DNA of 64,000 nucleotides. Origin: Melastoma dodecandrum. Lineage: Eukaryota > Streptophyta > Magnoliopsida > Myrtales > Melastomataceae. The stretch lies in contig JARUPY010000388.1 in assembly GCA_029817715.1 (NCBI GenBank), positions 1-64,000 of the forward strand, read 5' to 3'. The translations under genes and the position numbers were made by a program. Positions 1 to 8,920 of this stretch are shown piece by piece. Each line of letters starts with the position of its first letter. Position 1 is the stretch's first letter. The notes under the pieces were generated by a model. It ran no database searches. It was not told the origin of the DNA and worked only from the letters and a program-made list of their open reading frames with translations.

Positions 1-305
1 CCGAACCAGGCCGGGCGCGCTCAAGCTGGTCGAGCAGCTCACGTCCGCGTCCGACCAGGCCGCCTTCTCCAAGGCGTTCGGCGTCATGCGCGTCGATCAA
101 GTCCGCCGCGTCCGCGTACCGCTCCGCGTACCCGCAGTTCACGCCCTTCCTCGACGCCGCGTCCTACGCCAAGGGCGTCCCGACCTCCGTCGGGTCCGCC
201 GACGTGGTCACGGACCTCAACTCGAAGCTAGCCTCGCTGAAGACCGCCGACATCGCGTCGATCCTCAGCACCGAGCAGAAGAACCTGTCCGCGGTCGTCG
301 GCTGA
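1..305 (+). CDS. sugar ABC transporter substrate-binding protein, C-terminal end (partial, frameshifted)
   Basis: Only the last ~100 codons lie in the window. Read in two frames joined near position 105, the translation has the look of the C-terminal helices of family-1 extracellular sugar-binding proteins: KLVEQLTSASDQAAF, then SAYPQFTPFLDAA, then a closing STEQKNLSAVVG before TGA at 303-305. The protein would capture a carbohydrate outside the membrane and deliver it to the two permeases encoded immediately downstream. The assignment rests mainly on that context, because no ligand-binding or signal-peptide region is visible. Which sugar is carried cannot be told. Confidence 0.55.
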   Translation, partial: EPGRARSSWSSSSRPRPTRPPSPRRSASCASIKSAASAYRSAYPQFTPFLDAASYAKGVPTSVGSADVVTDLNSKLASLKTADIASILSTEQKNLSAVVG

Positions 306-333
306 CGGCGCGGGATCACGAGGGAGGCGCACG

Positions 334-1503
334 ATGACGAGCGCGATCGCACACCGGCCCGCGAAGCGTCGCCGGGCGGGCATCCGGCGGGGTCAGGCCG
401 CCGCGGGGTGGTTGTTCAGCGCCCCCGCGTTCGTCCTGCTGGTCGTCTTCCTCGTGATCCCGATCCTGATGGCTCTGTGGGTCAGCGTCAGCGACTGGGG
501 TGGTCGCGGCTCGCCGTTCTCCGCCGGCGTGCACTTCGTCGGCGGGCGCAACTACGCCGCGATCACCTCGGCGGAGGGCTCGCGGAGCAGGACTTCGGCA
601 CGTCCCTGCGGAACAACCTCTGGTACGTGATCCTCGTGGTGGCCCTGCAGACCGTGCTCGCGCTGCTGCTCGCGGTGCTCGTGAACAACCGGGCGCTGAA
701 GGGACGTGGCTTCTTCCGGACGGCGTTCTACTTCCCGTCAGTGACGAGCTCCGTCGCGATTCACGGTGCTCTGGTACTTCCTGTTCAACCCGACCGGAGC
801 CCGTGAACAAGCTCCTCGCGCTCATCGGCGTGACCGGGCCCAACTGGCCTGCGGACGCGAGCGGCGTGCTGCACGACCTGCTCGCCCTCGTCGGGCTGCG
901 GAACGGTCCCGCGCTCCTCACCGACCACACGGCGCTCGGCATCAGCTGGTGGGAGTGGCTCGCCGGCCCGTCCGTCGGCATGCTCATCCTGATCTCGATG
1001 GCGGTCTTCACCACCAGCGGCACGTTCATGCTGCTGTTCATCGCCGCCCTCCAGAACCTGTCGCAGGAGGTGGAGGAGGCCGCGATGGTCGATGGCGCCT
1101 CCGCGTGGCAGCGGTTCCGAATGGTGACCCTGCCGCAGCTGCGACCCACGCTGTTCACCGTGCTCACGCTCGGGCTGATCGGGACGTGGCAGGTGTTCGA
1201 CCAGGTCTTCACCGGCTCGCAGGGCGACCCGTGCAAAGACGACGATCACACCCGCCTACCTCTCCTACATCGCCGGGTTCCAGAACCAGGCGTGGGGGCA
1301 GGCCGCCGCGATCGCGTTCATCCTGTTCGCGATCATCGTCGCCCTCACCGTCCTCCAGCGCTGGGTGCTGCGCGACCGCCGGGTGTCCCGCCGCCGCATG
1401 CGACGGGAGGGATTCCGGCCGGACGGCACCGGCGGCTTACGGCCTCCGCGACGCGCTTCGCGTGGCCGCGGCGGAGACCGAGCTGACCGGGGGCCGCTCA
1501 TGA
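334..1503 (+). pseudogene. carbohydrate ABC transporter permease, MalF/UgpA type (multiple frameshifts)
   Basis: Starts with ATG 28 nt after the binding protein. Membrane segments can be followed through several frames: FVLLVVFLVIPILMALWVSV near the N-terminus, then YVILVVALQTVLALLLAVLV, then the permease signature EEAAMVDGASAWQRFRMVTLP (the EAA loop that docks the ATPase), then LGLIGTWQVFDQVF and an SYIAGFQNQAWGQAAAI segment. At least four frame changes (near 585, 765, 800 and 1235-1440) are needed to reach the stop at 1501-1503, which overlaps the next ATG. The family is clear. Whether the breaks are biological or sequencing errors cannot be decided here, but the density matches the neighbours on both sides. 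Confidence 0.75.
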
Positions 1504-2412
1504 CCACGACCGCCTCCGCGGCCGCTCGGCCCGCCACCGAGGCGGTGGCGCGACGACGGCGCCGTCCGCGGGCGAGCGCAGGTGTCCTCTACCTCGCGCT
1601 GGCGCTCATCGCTGTGGTGTACGTGTTCCCGTTCCTGGTCGAGGTCGCGACCTCGTTCAAGACGGACGCGGACGCGACCGCGGGATCCGCTCAGCCTGAT
1701 CCCACCGACCTGGACCGCACTCGCGTACCGGCAGCTGTTCGCCTCGTCGGACTTCCCGCTGTGGTTCTTCAACTCGGACGATCGTCACCGTGACCGTGAC
1801 CATCGGGCGGACGCTGTTCGACTCGGTTGCGGGTTACGCGCTCGCGCGGCTGCGGTTCCGCGGCCGGAACGCGATCTACGCCGGGCTCGTCGCGGTGATG
1901 GCGGTGCCGGGGGTCGTGCTCCTGATCCCGAAGTTCCTCGTGATCAACCAGCTCGGGATGTTCGACTCCTACAGCGGCATGATCATCCCGCTGCTCGCGG
2001 ATGCAGCAGGCGTCTTCATCATGAAGAACTTCTTCGAGTCGATCCCCGACTCGGTGGAGGAGGCCGCGCGGCTCGACGGCGCCGGCACCGTTCGCCTCTT
2101 CTGGTCCGTGGTCCTGCCGATGGCGCGCCCCGCGCTCATCACGATCGTGATCCTGTCGTTCCAGGGATCCTGGAACGAGCTGGCGCACTTCATCGTGTCG
2201 ACCTCGAACCCCGAACCTAGCAGACCCTGACAAATAGGCGCCGTCGCCTCGCTCGCGGGACCAGGGCGCGCTCGGCAAGTTCGAAACCTCAGTACCCGCT
2301 GAAGCCTCGCTGCGGCGGCGGCGGTGATGGACGATCCCGGTCGCTCGTGCTGTTCATCGTTCTTCCAGCGGCGGATCACCAACACGGCGTCCGGCCGACC
2401 GTCAAGGAGTAA
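1500..2412 (+). pseudogene. carbohydrate ABC transporter permease, MalG/UgpE type (multiple frameshifts)
   Basis: ATG at 1500 overlaps the stop of the preceding permease (ATGA), as usual for paired sugar permeases. The N-terminus has a cytoplasmic basic stretch then LYLALALIAVVYVFPFLVEV. After a frame change near 1690 and another near 1785 the middle reads IGRTLFDSVAGYALARL and the EAA loop EEAARLDGAGTVRLFWSVVLP. The C-terminal region past 2215 is scrambled, but FFQRRITNTASG and a final TVKE before TAA at 2410-2412 are the expected end of this family. No ATPase gene is adjacent, which is normal where a shared MsiK-like ATPase serves many sugar importers. Confidence 0.72.
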
Positions 2413-2429
2413 GCGGGGGGGACCTCGAC

Positions 2430-3113
2430 GGTCAGATCAACCCAGTGGTGATCTACGGAGCTGCGTCCTCCGGCGAGCGGGCGAGGCCGCACACGTCGCC
2501 GGCAACGCCCCAACGAGCAGCGACCCGCCCGGGGGCGTCGTTGCAGCACGACAGCCCCTGCGCCGCTCTCGGATCGCTGTCCGACCACGGACCGTGATTC
2601 GCAACCGGGAGCAGCAGGGGCGTGGGCGCCCGCGCCGATGATCACCCGGTCGCCGACCGTCGGGTGCCGCTTCACCGGTCGCCAGACAGGTTTTGTGTTG
2701 CTGACTGTTTGCTTTTTTTTGCTATTTTTTTTTTGTTTTGTATTTTTATGCTTGTCCGCCGAGAGTCATCCGCCGTGGAAGATCGTGTACGTCGTCGCAC
2801 GACCTCGGCCCGTCTACCCCGATCACGATCGCCACGAGCCGTGGTCGGATGTTGGAAGAAAGAAACCGGAGGCCGATCGTCGCGCCGGCGGGATGGATTC
2901 TGTCGACCCCCGGTCCACCGACCCGCACCAGCTTGCCGACACGATCCGCGCGGGCAGCCGCCACCCCCGCAGCCACATGCGGTGGTGGAGGCGGTACGCC
3001 CAGATCGCGTGCATCCCCGGATAGGTGAGCACCACCTCCACCGCCGTTACTTCGCGGCGGGGTCCCGCTGCCTCGCGGCTAGGTTGGACGTCCTCGAGCA
3101 GCACGTGCTGAGG
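2430..3113 (-). pseudogene. cysE: serine O-acetyltransferase, broken by frameshifts and a T-rich insert
   Basis: Directly downstream of cysK on the same strand. Pieces in different frames match CysE in order: EVVLTYPGMHAIWAYRLHHR (N-terminal helical domain), IHPAGATIGLRF followed by a DDV..TLGGQ stretch (start of the left-handed hexapeptide helix), KRHPTVGDRVIIGAGA, then a degraded SGAGAVVL and HHWV end. CysE acetylates serine with acetyl-CoA to feed O-acetylserine to CysK. Between TLGG and KRHPTVGD, where CysE normally has about five residues, 63 nt of T-rich sequence (plus strand 2691-2753) is inserted. The number of breaks makes the reading as given non-functional. Assembly or sequencing error is a serious alternative. 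Confidence 0.8.
2691..2753. other. T-rich, GC-poor insert inside cysE
   Basis: This stretch is about 24 % G+C by count and contains runs of 8 and 10 T on the plus strand, inside a region that is otherwise extremely GC-rich. It interrupts the conserved cysE reading between the TLGG and KRHPTVGD motifs. No inverted repeats, target duplication or coding sense were seen. It could be a low-quality consensus patch, vector or foreign residue, or a genuine small insertion. Confidence 0.6.
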
Positions 3114-4063
3114 GGGGGGGGACGCTCCACAACGTCCAGGTTCTCGAACAGCACGGTCGACAGGTAGCGCTCGCCGGAGCTCGCGACGATGACGACGACC
3201 GTCTTGCCCGCGTTCTCCGGCCGCTTCGCCCACTCGAGCGCCGCGTGGACCGTCGACCCCGACGAGATGCCCGCGAGGATGCCCTCCTCCGTGGCGAGAC
3301 GGCGCGACATCGCGACGGACTCGGCGATGTCGACGTCGATGACCTCGTCGTACACGGTGCGGTCGAGGATGGCCGGCACGAAGTTCGGGCCGATGCCCTG
3401 GATCTTGTGCGGGCCGGGGGCGCCGCCGTTCAGGATCGGCGACTCCTTCGGCTCGACCGCGACGATCGCGATGCCCGGCTTCTGCTCCTTGAGGTAGCGG
3501 CCGGTGCCGGTGATCGTGCCGCCGGTGCCGACGCCCGCGACGAACGCGTCGACGGTGCCGTCGGTGTCCTCCCAGACCTCCGGGCCCGTGGTCGCGTAGT
3601 GGATCGCCGGGTTCGCCTCGTTCTCGAACTGCTTCGCGAGGATCGCGCCCGGGCGCTCGGCGGCGACCTGCTCGGCGCGCGAGACCGCGCCCTTCATGCC
3701 CTCGGCCGGCGGCGTGAGGATCAGCTCGGCGCCGTACGCGCGGAGCAGCTTGCGGCGCTCGATCGACATCGACTCGGGCATCGTCAGCACGACCTTGTAG
3801 CCACGCGCCGCGCCGACCATGGCGAGTCCGATGCCGGTGTTGCCGGAGGTGCCCTCCACGATCGTGCCGCCGGGCTGCAGCGCGCCGGACTGCTCGGCCG
3901 CGTTCACGATCGCGATCGCGAGGCGGTCCTTGACGGACGAGGAGGGGTTGTAGAACTCGAGCTTCGCGTAGACCGTGGCGTCGATGCCCTCGGTCACCTT
4001 GTTGAGCTGCACGAGCGGCGTCTTCCCGAACGCCTCGGTGATGGATGCGTAGGTGCGTGCCAT
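3047..4063 (-). CDS. cysK: cysteine synthase (O-acetylserine sulfhydrylase)
   Basis: PLP enzyme of fold type II that makes cysteine from O-acetylserine and sulfide. The N-terminal TPLVQLN, the PLP-lysine motif SVKDRLA near residue 44, the SGNTG substrate loop near residue 72, the glycine-rich phosphate loop GVGTGGTITG near residue 176 and the SSGS motif near residue 265 are intact. The first ~310 residues (3134-4063) match the usual family length. The last 28 residues are reading-through into the start of cysE after a run of eight to nine G/C (3112-3120), so the natural stop has probably been lost to a homopolymer frameshift. cysE follows immediately, so the two form one operon. Confidence 0.95.
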   Translation of the reverse strand: MARTYASITEAFGKTPLVQLNKVTEGIDATVYAKLEFYNPSSSVKDRLAIAIVNAAEQSGALQPGGTIVEGTSGNTGIGLAMVGAARGYKVVLTMPESMSIERRKLLRAYGAELILTPPAEGMKGAVSRAEQVAAERPGAILAKQFENEANPAIHYATTGPEVWEDTDGTVDAFVAGVGTGGTITGTGRYLKEQKPGIAIVAVEPKESPILNGGAPGPHKIQGIGPNFVPAILDRTVYDEVIDVDIAESVAMSRRLATEEGILAGISSGSTVHAALEWAKRPENAGKTVVVIVASSGERYLSTVLFENLDVVERPPPLSTCCSRTSNLAARQRDPAAK

Positions 4064-4222
4064 GACTGCCTTCGGTGGAGGTGCGGACCGGAACCGCGCG
4101 TCAGCCTAGGGTGGCGCGCCTCCGGGAAGTCCCCGTGTGACGGCCTCGGCGCCGGTCGCCCGTCACGTGATCGTCACCGCGCGGCGTCACGGGCGAAACA
4201 GAACCGGGGTCACACTGGTTGC

Positions 4223-4726
4223 ATGATCACCGAACCTGCGCTCGAAGCGGCCCTCGAGGCCTGCCAGGCCGACCGCGAGGCGGGGCGCTCCCCCGCCGAT
4301 GCAGGGTTCGACGCGCTGCTCGAGCGATGGCCGGACGCACCCGATGCGCTGGAGGCAGCGGGCGAGGCGTACGACGAGGCCGGCGACACGGAGAAGGCGA
4401 TCGCCTGCTACCGCCGCGCGCTGACGGGCCTGGACGGCACCCAGCTGCCGTCGCTGCTACCTCCGTCTCGGCGACGCGCTCCGCCGTGCCGGCCACACCA
4501 GGACGCGATCGACACGCTCGAGGCCGGCCTCGACGAGTTCCCGGGCTCCCGGTCGCTCCGCACCTTCCTCGCGCTCGCGCTGCACGAGCAGGGCCGCCCC
4601 GACGCGGCGCTCGGCCTGGTGCTGGAGGTGCTCGTCGACCCGATGCCGTCCCCCGACCTGGAGCTGTTCCGGCCGACGGTCAAGCAGCGGGCGAAGGGGC
4701 TCTTCGCGAAGGACCGCGCGGCCTGA
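4223..4726 (+). CDS. tetratricopeptide-repeat protein (internally double-frameshifted)
   Basis: Encodes 167 residues of short helix pairs typical of TPR proteins: PDALEAAGEAYDEAGDTEKA then, after a spoiled stretch near residues 78-92, HQDAIDTLEAGLDEFPG and LRTFLALALHEQGRPDAAL. The middle stretch is proline- and arginine-rich. In the neighbouring frame it reads LRLGDALRRAG, so two compensating indels near 4458 and 4495 are likely. A CACACT hexamer lies 6 nt before the ATG, consistent with leaderless expression. TPR proteins mediate protein contacts, and no partner can be named. Confidence 0.75.
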   Translation: MITEPALEAALEACQADREAGRSPADAGFDALLERWPDAPDALEAAGEAYDEAGDTEKAIACYRRALTGLDGTQLPSLLPPSRRRAPPCRPHQDAIDTLEAGLDEFPGSRSLRTFLALALHEQGRPDAALGLVLEVLVDPMPSPDLELFRPTVKQRAKGLFAKDRAA

Positions 4727-4744
4727 TCCGCTCGCTCCGGAGGC

Positions 4745-4916
4745 TCAGATCACCCGGATGTCGACGATGCGGACGTGGTTCGTCGGCAGGAACACCGCGA
4801 CGGCCGCCGAGCACCAGCGCGCTGAGCAGGTAGCGCGCGCCGGCGAAGACGCGGACCGGCGTGCGCACCCGCCCCGCCCGGCAGGCCAGGCCCTCCGCCC
4901 GCGTGGGCCCTTCCAC
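4745..4916 (-). CDS. small protein of unknown function (frameshifted)
   Basis: With one frame change near 4805 the minus strand reads from a GTG at 4914-4916 through VRTPVRVFAGARYLLSALVL and AVAVFLPTNHVRIVDIRVI to TGA at 4745. The end looks like a short beta-rich segment following a hydrophobic helix. It converges on the TPR gene and diverges from the gene at 4971. No family was recognised. The frame change and the uncertain GTG start limit confidence. Confidence 0.4.
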
Positions 4917-4970
4917 GGTCGGCGCCCCAGGGGTTAGCCTGCACACCAATTCACCTGCGAAGGAGCGGAC

Positions 4971-5255
4971 ATGGTCGGGTCCACGCCGAAGCCGGGTCGC
5001 CTGCGGCGGCTCATCCGGTTCCTCCTGCTGCAGGAACCCGCCCAGAGCGGCTCCTGGTCCCAGAGCGAGCGCGATGCGGCCGCGCACCAGAGACTCGAGT
5101 CGGCGAGGATCGCGGAGGACCAGGGCCGGGCGGAACAAACTGGGGGATGTTCTGACCCACGGATCCGATCGGATCCCCACAGACCATTCCGCAAGCGAAC
5201 GGTACCAGCGGCTCGGAGGATCGAACGACCTCGGACCGAGGACGGTCCCGGTTGA
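4971..5255 (+). CDS. small hydrophilic protein of unknown function
   Basis: An ATG preceded at a good distance by AAGGAG opens a 94-residue frame. The first half (basic N-terminus, then LIRFLLLQEPAQSG and SERDAAAHQRLESARIAEDQ) looks like a real, partly helical protein. The second half is Arg/Pro-rich and may be out of frame, so the natural product could be only about 60 residues. Nothing recognisable. The following membrane glycosyltransferase starts within or just after its end. Confidence 0.45.
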   Translation: MVGSTPKPGRLRRLIRFLLLQEPAQSGSWSQSERDAAAHQRLESARIAEDQGRAEQTGGCSDPRIRSDPHRPFRKRTVPAARRIERPRTEDGPG

Positions 5256-6441
5256 CACCTCGCAAGCGGCGCGACTCGCCGCCCGCCTCCGTGCACTACT
5301 CGCTCTCGTCCGGTCCGCGTCCTGCTCGTCTACTTCCCGTCCCGCGCCTTCAGCTCGCTGCTGCTCAGCGGCATGCTCGCCCTCGCCTCGTCGGCGCACT
5401 GGCCGTTCGTCGGGATCCGGGGGAAGCCCGACTTCTTCGTGTTCTCCGGCTCCTGGGACGGATGGTTCTACCGGTCGATCGCGGAGCACGGCTACCCGTC
5501 GATCCTGCCCGTGGACACGGCGGGCCAGGTCCTCCCGAACGAGTGGGCGTTCCTCCCCGTCTTCCCCGCCCTCGAACGTGCGCTGGTCGCGATCTCCGGA
5601 CTCACGACGTTCGCGGCCGGCACGATCATCGCGACCGCCGCGGGTGCGGGCGCGGTGCTCGTGCTGGAGCGGCTGCTCCGCGATCGGGTCGGCGAGCGTC
5701 GGGCGCTGCGGGCGGTCGCGCTGCTCTGCTTCGGACCGCTCGGGTTCCTCCTCCAGGTGGCGTACGCGGAGAGCGTGTTCCTGCTCCTCGTGTTCGCGGC
5801 GCTGCTCGCGATGCAGCGGAGTCGCCCCCTGACGGCCGTCCCGTTCATCGTCCTCGCCGCGTTCACGCGCCCGGGCGCCCTCGCGCTGCCCGCGGCGCTC
5901 GCCCTGCAGGTCGCGCTCGAGTGGCGGTCGACGCGGCAGCAGCCCCGCTTCCTCGGCCGCGCGCTCGCCGCGATCGTGATCAGCGCCGTCGCTGGGCGTC
6001 GCGTGGTCACCGGTCGCCGACCTGGTGACGGGGCAGCCCGGCGGCTACCTGGCGTCGGAGCTGTCCTGGTGGACGGGGTGGGTCGGCAGGCCGGGGTTCG
6101 TGCCGTTCACGCCCTGGTTCCTCATCACCTCACGCTGGCTCGGTCCCGTCGGCGTCGCCGGCGCCGCCGTCCTCGCGGTCGCGTTCGCGTACTGGATCCT
6201 TCGGCGCTCCCCCCGGCGGCTCGGCCGCACGATCGGGGCGTTCAGCGTGACCTACCTGGTGTACCTCACCGCCGTGTTCCTGCCGCAGTTCAGCCTCCCC
6301 CGGCTGCTCCTCCCGCTCGCCCCGCTGCTCGGCGCGAGCACGTTCACGGCGAACGCGCGCCGAGCGCGACGCTGGCTCGCTGTCGCGGCGGTGGGCCAGC
6401 CCGCCGCGGTCGCCGCGCTGTGGTTCCTGAGCTATCCGTAG
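5241..6441 (+). CDS. multi-pass membrane glycosyltransferase-like protein, PIG-V/mannosyltransferase type (frameshifted)
   Basis: From VLLVYFPSRAFSSLLLSG onward the product is a chain of hydrophobic helices. The luminal motif WDGWFYRSIAEHGYP, followed by LPNEWAFLPVFPALER, is the hallmark of actinobacterial PIG-V-like and related lipid-linked-sugar transferases (aspartate after tryptophan in the first loop). Frame changes lie near 5320 and 5995. The C-terminal third continues as SWWTGWVGRPGFVPFTPWF and more membrane helices to TAG at 6439-6441. The true start is not resolved and lies around 5240. Probable role is adding a sugar to an envelope glycan, but substrate is unknown. Confidence 0.6.
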
Positions 6442-6580
6442 CGGGAGGAGCACGGAAGGTCGACGAGGTCGCCAGGGCCGGGAGGGCCGGTGCGCAACTA
6501 CGTACGGCCGACGTCCGACGCCCCCGGTACCCGGGGCCGGGACGGCACGGCATCCGCCCGACGGGCTACCGTCTCGGGCC

Positions 6581-6893
6581 GTGGATCGTTGGTGCCCGAT
6601 GTCGTGCCGATGGACCGACCGACGCCTGCTGATCGCCGTCATCGGAACCCTCGCCGCCGCCCTCGGCGTCGCCGTGGTCCTGCTCGCGGTGCTCGCGCTG
6701 CGGCACCCGGTCGCCCCGTCCGGCGTGCCGGTGGAGCCCGGCTTCGACCTCGTCGATCTCATCTGGCTCGGGGTGCTGCTGATCGTCCGCCGGTGGCGGC
6801 ACCGCGATCGCGGTGGTGCGGGGCGCAGCGGCACTCGGCCGAGCAAGGTCGGTAAGCAGCCCGGTGCTTCCTCCGGCCGCCCTGCGTTCGTAG
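6581..6893 (+). CDS. small two-helix membrane protein (frameshifted)
   Basis: A GTG at 6581, or the in-frame ATG at 6599, opens a protein with one clear membrane helix (LLIAVIGTLAAALGVAVVLL), then a polar loop and a second hydrophobic stretch DLIWLGVLLIV. One base change of frame near 6790 gives GGGTAIAVVRGAAALGRA and a stop at 6891-6893. TACCGT sits 8 nt before the GTG, suggesting a leaderless start. Function unknown. Confidence 0.45.
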
Positions 6894-6902
6894 CCTGGGA
6901 CG

Positions 6903-7547
6903 GTGGGGTTGGAAGCCGCGTGGCCGCTGTTCGCCCTGGAGCTGCGCAGCCCGAACCTGCGCCTCCGGGTCGTCCGCGACGACGACCTGCCCGGACTGCT
7001 CGAAGCCGTCGCGGCGGGCATCCACGACCCGGACGTGATGCCGTTCGGCGTGCCCTGGACGGATGCGGAGCCGGAGGTGCTGCGCCGCGAGTTCGCCCGG
7101 TACCAGTGGAGCAAGCGCGCACGGGTGCGCCCGGAGGCGTGGGACCTCAGCTTCGTCGTCCTCCGGGGCGGGGTGCCGATCGGCGTGCAGGACCTGTCCG
7201 CGGTCGACCTCGCCGTGCGCCGGACCGTCACGAGCGCGTCCTGGCTGACCAAGGCGCAGCAGGGCATCGGCCTCGGCAAGGAGATGCGAGCGTCGCTGCT
7301 GCTGTTCGCGTTCGACCACCTCGGTGCCGAGTTCGCGGAGTCGAGCGCCGCGACGTGGAACCGTGCGTCGCTCGCCGTCTCCCACACGCTGGGCTACCGG
7401 GACAACGGCCAGACCCGCGTCGTGAAGCGGCCGGGCGAGGCGCAGACGGAGCAGCACGTGCGACTCGCGCGCGAGGAGTTCAAGCGGCCCGACTGGCGGC
7501 TCGAGATCGTCGGGCTCGAGCAGGCGGTGGCGGAGCTGCTCGGCTGA
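6903..7547 (+). CDS. GNAT-family N-acetyltransferase (RimJ/RimL-like)
   Basis: The 214-residue product has the order expected of GNAT acetyltransferases: LRLRVVRDDDLPGLLEA at the N-terminus, the strand GVPIGVQDLS, then the acetyl-CoA pyrophosphate-binding segment KAQQGIGLGKEMRASLL near residues 116-132, where Q-x-x-G-x-G/K matches motif A, and WNRASLAVSHTLGY, typical of the RimL subfamily. It would acetylate an amino group of a protein terminus, antibiotic or metabolite. Substrate cannot be read from the sequence. TAGCCT lies 6 nt upstream of the GTG, so this is another likely leaderless gene. Confidence 0.85.
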   Translation: MGLEAAWPLFALELRSPNLRLRVVRDDDLPGLLEAVAAGIHDPDVMPFGVPWTDAEPEVLRREFARYQWSKRARVRPEAWDLSFVVLRGGVPIGVQDLSAVDLAVRRTVTSASWLTKAQQGIGLGKEMRASLLLFAFDHLGAEFAESSAATWNRASLAVSHTLGYRDNGQTRVVKRPGEAQTEQHVRLAREEFKRPDWRLEIVGLEQAVAELLG

Positions 7548-7580
7548 GGGGCGTTGTCGTCCCGTCCGCCCGGGGTGAGG

Positions 7581-8183
7581 ATGTCGTGCATGGTCGCGAC
7601 CTACACCTGGGACGTGTTCAGCTCGCTCGACGGGTTCGGCGGCTTCGACGAGCGCGGCGACTGGGGCGGGTACTGGGGCAAGGACGGACCGGAGTTCCTC
7701 GAGCGCCGCCTCGCGCAGGTCGCAGAGCCGCACCGGCTGGTGCTCGGCGCGACGACGTTCCGGCAGTTCGTCGCGATGATCGGGCCCTCCACGATGGTGG
7801 AGATCGACCCCATCAACGAGCGCACCCGCACGGTGCCTGCCACGGTCGTCTCGAGCACGCTCTCCGGGTTGCAGGACTGGCCTGACGCGACGATCGTCCC
7901 GGGCGACGGCGTGGTGACCGTCCGCCGGCTGAAGGCGGAGTCCGACGTCCCGCTCCGCTCGCACGGCAGCCTGTCCCTCAACCGCGCGCTGATGGCCGCG
8001 GGACTCGTCGACCGCATCCAGCTGACCGTGTTCCCGGTCATCACCGGGCGCACCGGGGACGACCCCGTGTTCGGCGGCGCCGACGACTTCGATCTGGAGC
8101 TGCTCAGCAGCACGCTCCTCGACGGGCGCACGCAGGAGCTCGTGTACCGACCGCAGCTGCATCGCTCGACGTCCGGAGGGTGA
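7581..8183 (+). CDS. dihydrofolate-reductase-fold (RibD C-terminal-like) reductase
   Basis: About 200 residues with the DHFR-like pattern: TWDVFSSLDGFGG at the N-terminus, LVLGATTFRQF, then the NADPH-binding stretch SHGSLSLNRALMAAGLVD and LTVFPVITGRTGDDPVFGG. Members of this actinobacterial family are NADPH-dependent reductases related to RibD and are often duplicated. A second copy lies at 58628-59213. ATG at 7581 is preferred, but 7590 also fits. It follows the acetyltransferase by 33 nt and may be co-transcribed with it. The substrate is unknown. Confidence 0.82.
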   Translation: MSCMVATYTWDVFSSLDGFGGFDERGDWGGYWGKDGPEFLERRLAQVAEPHRLVLGATTFRQFVAMIGPSTMVEIDPINERTRTVPATVVSSTLSGLQDWPDATIVPGDGVVTVRRLKAESDVPLRSHGSLSLNRALMAAGLVDRIQLTVFPVITGRTGDDPVFGGADDFDLELLSSTLLDGRTQELVYRPQLHRSTSGG

Positions 8184-8191
8184 GGCGCGGG

Positions 8192-8338
8192 TCAGCCGCC
8201 GAGGCCTCCGGAGGCCGCGATGAACGCGAGACCGGCGACCGTCGCGAAGGTGCAGACGACGATCAGGACGGCGATCAGGAAGGCCCTGCCCTGATGCGCG
8301 GCGACCCAGCGGAAGATCGGATCGCGCTCCTCCCGCAC
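8192..8338 (-). CDS. 48-residue single-pass membrane protein
   Basis: From a GTG at 8336-8338 the frame gives a charged N-terminus (VREERDPIFRWVAAHQGR) then one long hydrophobic helix (AFLIAVLIVVCTFATVAGL) and a glycine-rich end. The gene begins only four nt after the stop of the gene at 8343-8867, which argues for a two-gene transcript. Its function is not known. Size and topology are the only evidence. Confidence 0.5.
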   Translation of the reverse strand: MREERDPIFRWVAAHQGRAFLIAVLIVVCTFATVAGLAFIAASGGLGG

Positions 8339-8342
8339 GGTG

Positions 8343-8867
8343 CTACCCGCCCTTCGGGACGGGCGTCGGCGCGCCCTCCCGCAAGGGGTCGACCACCCCG
8401 CCGAGCTCGAGGAAGCGTGCCTCGTCCGCGCCGAGGATCGCGGGCACCGTGCCACCGACGTGGATCATCCGCCGGCTCGGCGGCTCGAGCCCCGCCCCGG
8501 CGCCGTCCGGGACGACGCGCTGCTCGGACGTGATCGAGAGCATCGGACCGGCGGTCGACCAGAAGCACTCGGGATGGGCGGCGGTGAGCACGTTGCCGAG
8601 GAAACACAGGTCGCGGCGAGGAGCAGCCCGCTCGTCGTCGAACGCCTCGCGGTGCGCGCGGGTGCGCGAAGGCCCAGAGGTCGAACAGGGATCGGGCATC
8701 CGTGCCCCACCGGCTGGCGAGCGCGACGAAGTCGTCGTAGCCGGCGGCGTGCCGCACGCGCGGCGGCTCCGCCCTGGGGCGCGTCGAAGCTGGTGGACCG
8801 TCCATCTCGTCGTGTACGGAAGCACCTCCGGGAGCGGCCCCGGCTCGCCGGCGAACAGCGCTGTCAT
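8343..8867 (-). CDS. conserved protein of unknown function, paralogue of the gene at 33759 (frameshifted)
   Basis: Two frames, joined near 8780 and 8650, give MTALFAGEPGPLPEVLP, then PRVRHAAGYDDFVALASRWG and LFDLWAFAHPRA, then FLGNVLTAAHPECFW. The same order appears in the N-terminal half of the gene at 33759 (VRHAVGYEPFVAFVRASG, then VFLGNAIIAAYPRAEW), so they are paralogues. This copy lacks the Cys-containing C-terminal domain of the longer protein. TACGGT lies 6 nt before the ATG on the minus strand, a likely leaderless promoter. No function known. Confidence 0.6.
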   Translation of the reverse strand: MTALFAGEPGPLPEVLPYTTRWTVHQLRRAPGRSRRACGTPPATTTSSRSPAGGARMPDPCSTSGPSRTRAHREAFDDERAAPRRDLCFLGNVLTAAHPECFWSTAGPMLSITSEQRVVPDGAGAGLEPPSRRMIHVGGTVPAILGADEARFLELGGVVDPLREGAPTPVPKGG

Positions 8868-8920
8868 CCGCGCACCGTACCGAGGTCTACGGTGCAGACG
8901 TCGAAGGAGACGGAGGAGCG

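Noticed and set aside
2711..2735. T-runs as a U-tract of an intrinsic terminator
   Set aside because: The runs lie in the middle of cysE motifs, no GC-rich stem precedes them on the right side, and the direction would not fit a gene end.
4925..4945. GGGGTTAGCCTGCAC as an iron box
   Set aside because: Only the left half resembles the DtxR site. The symmetric half is missing and adjoining genes have no iron link.
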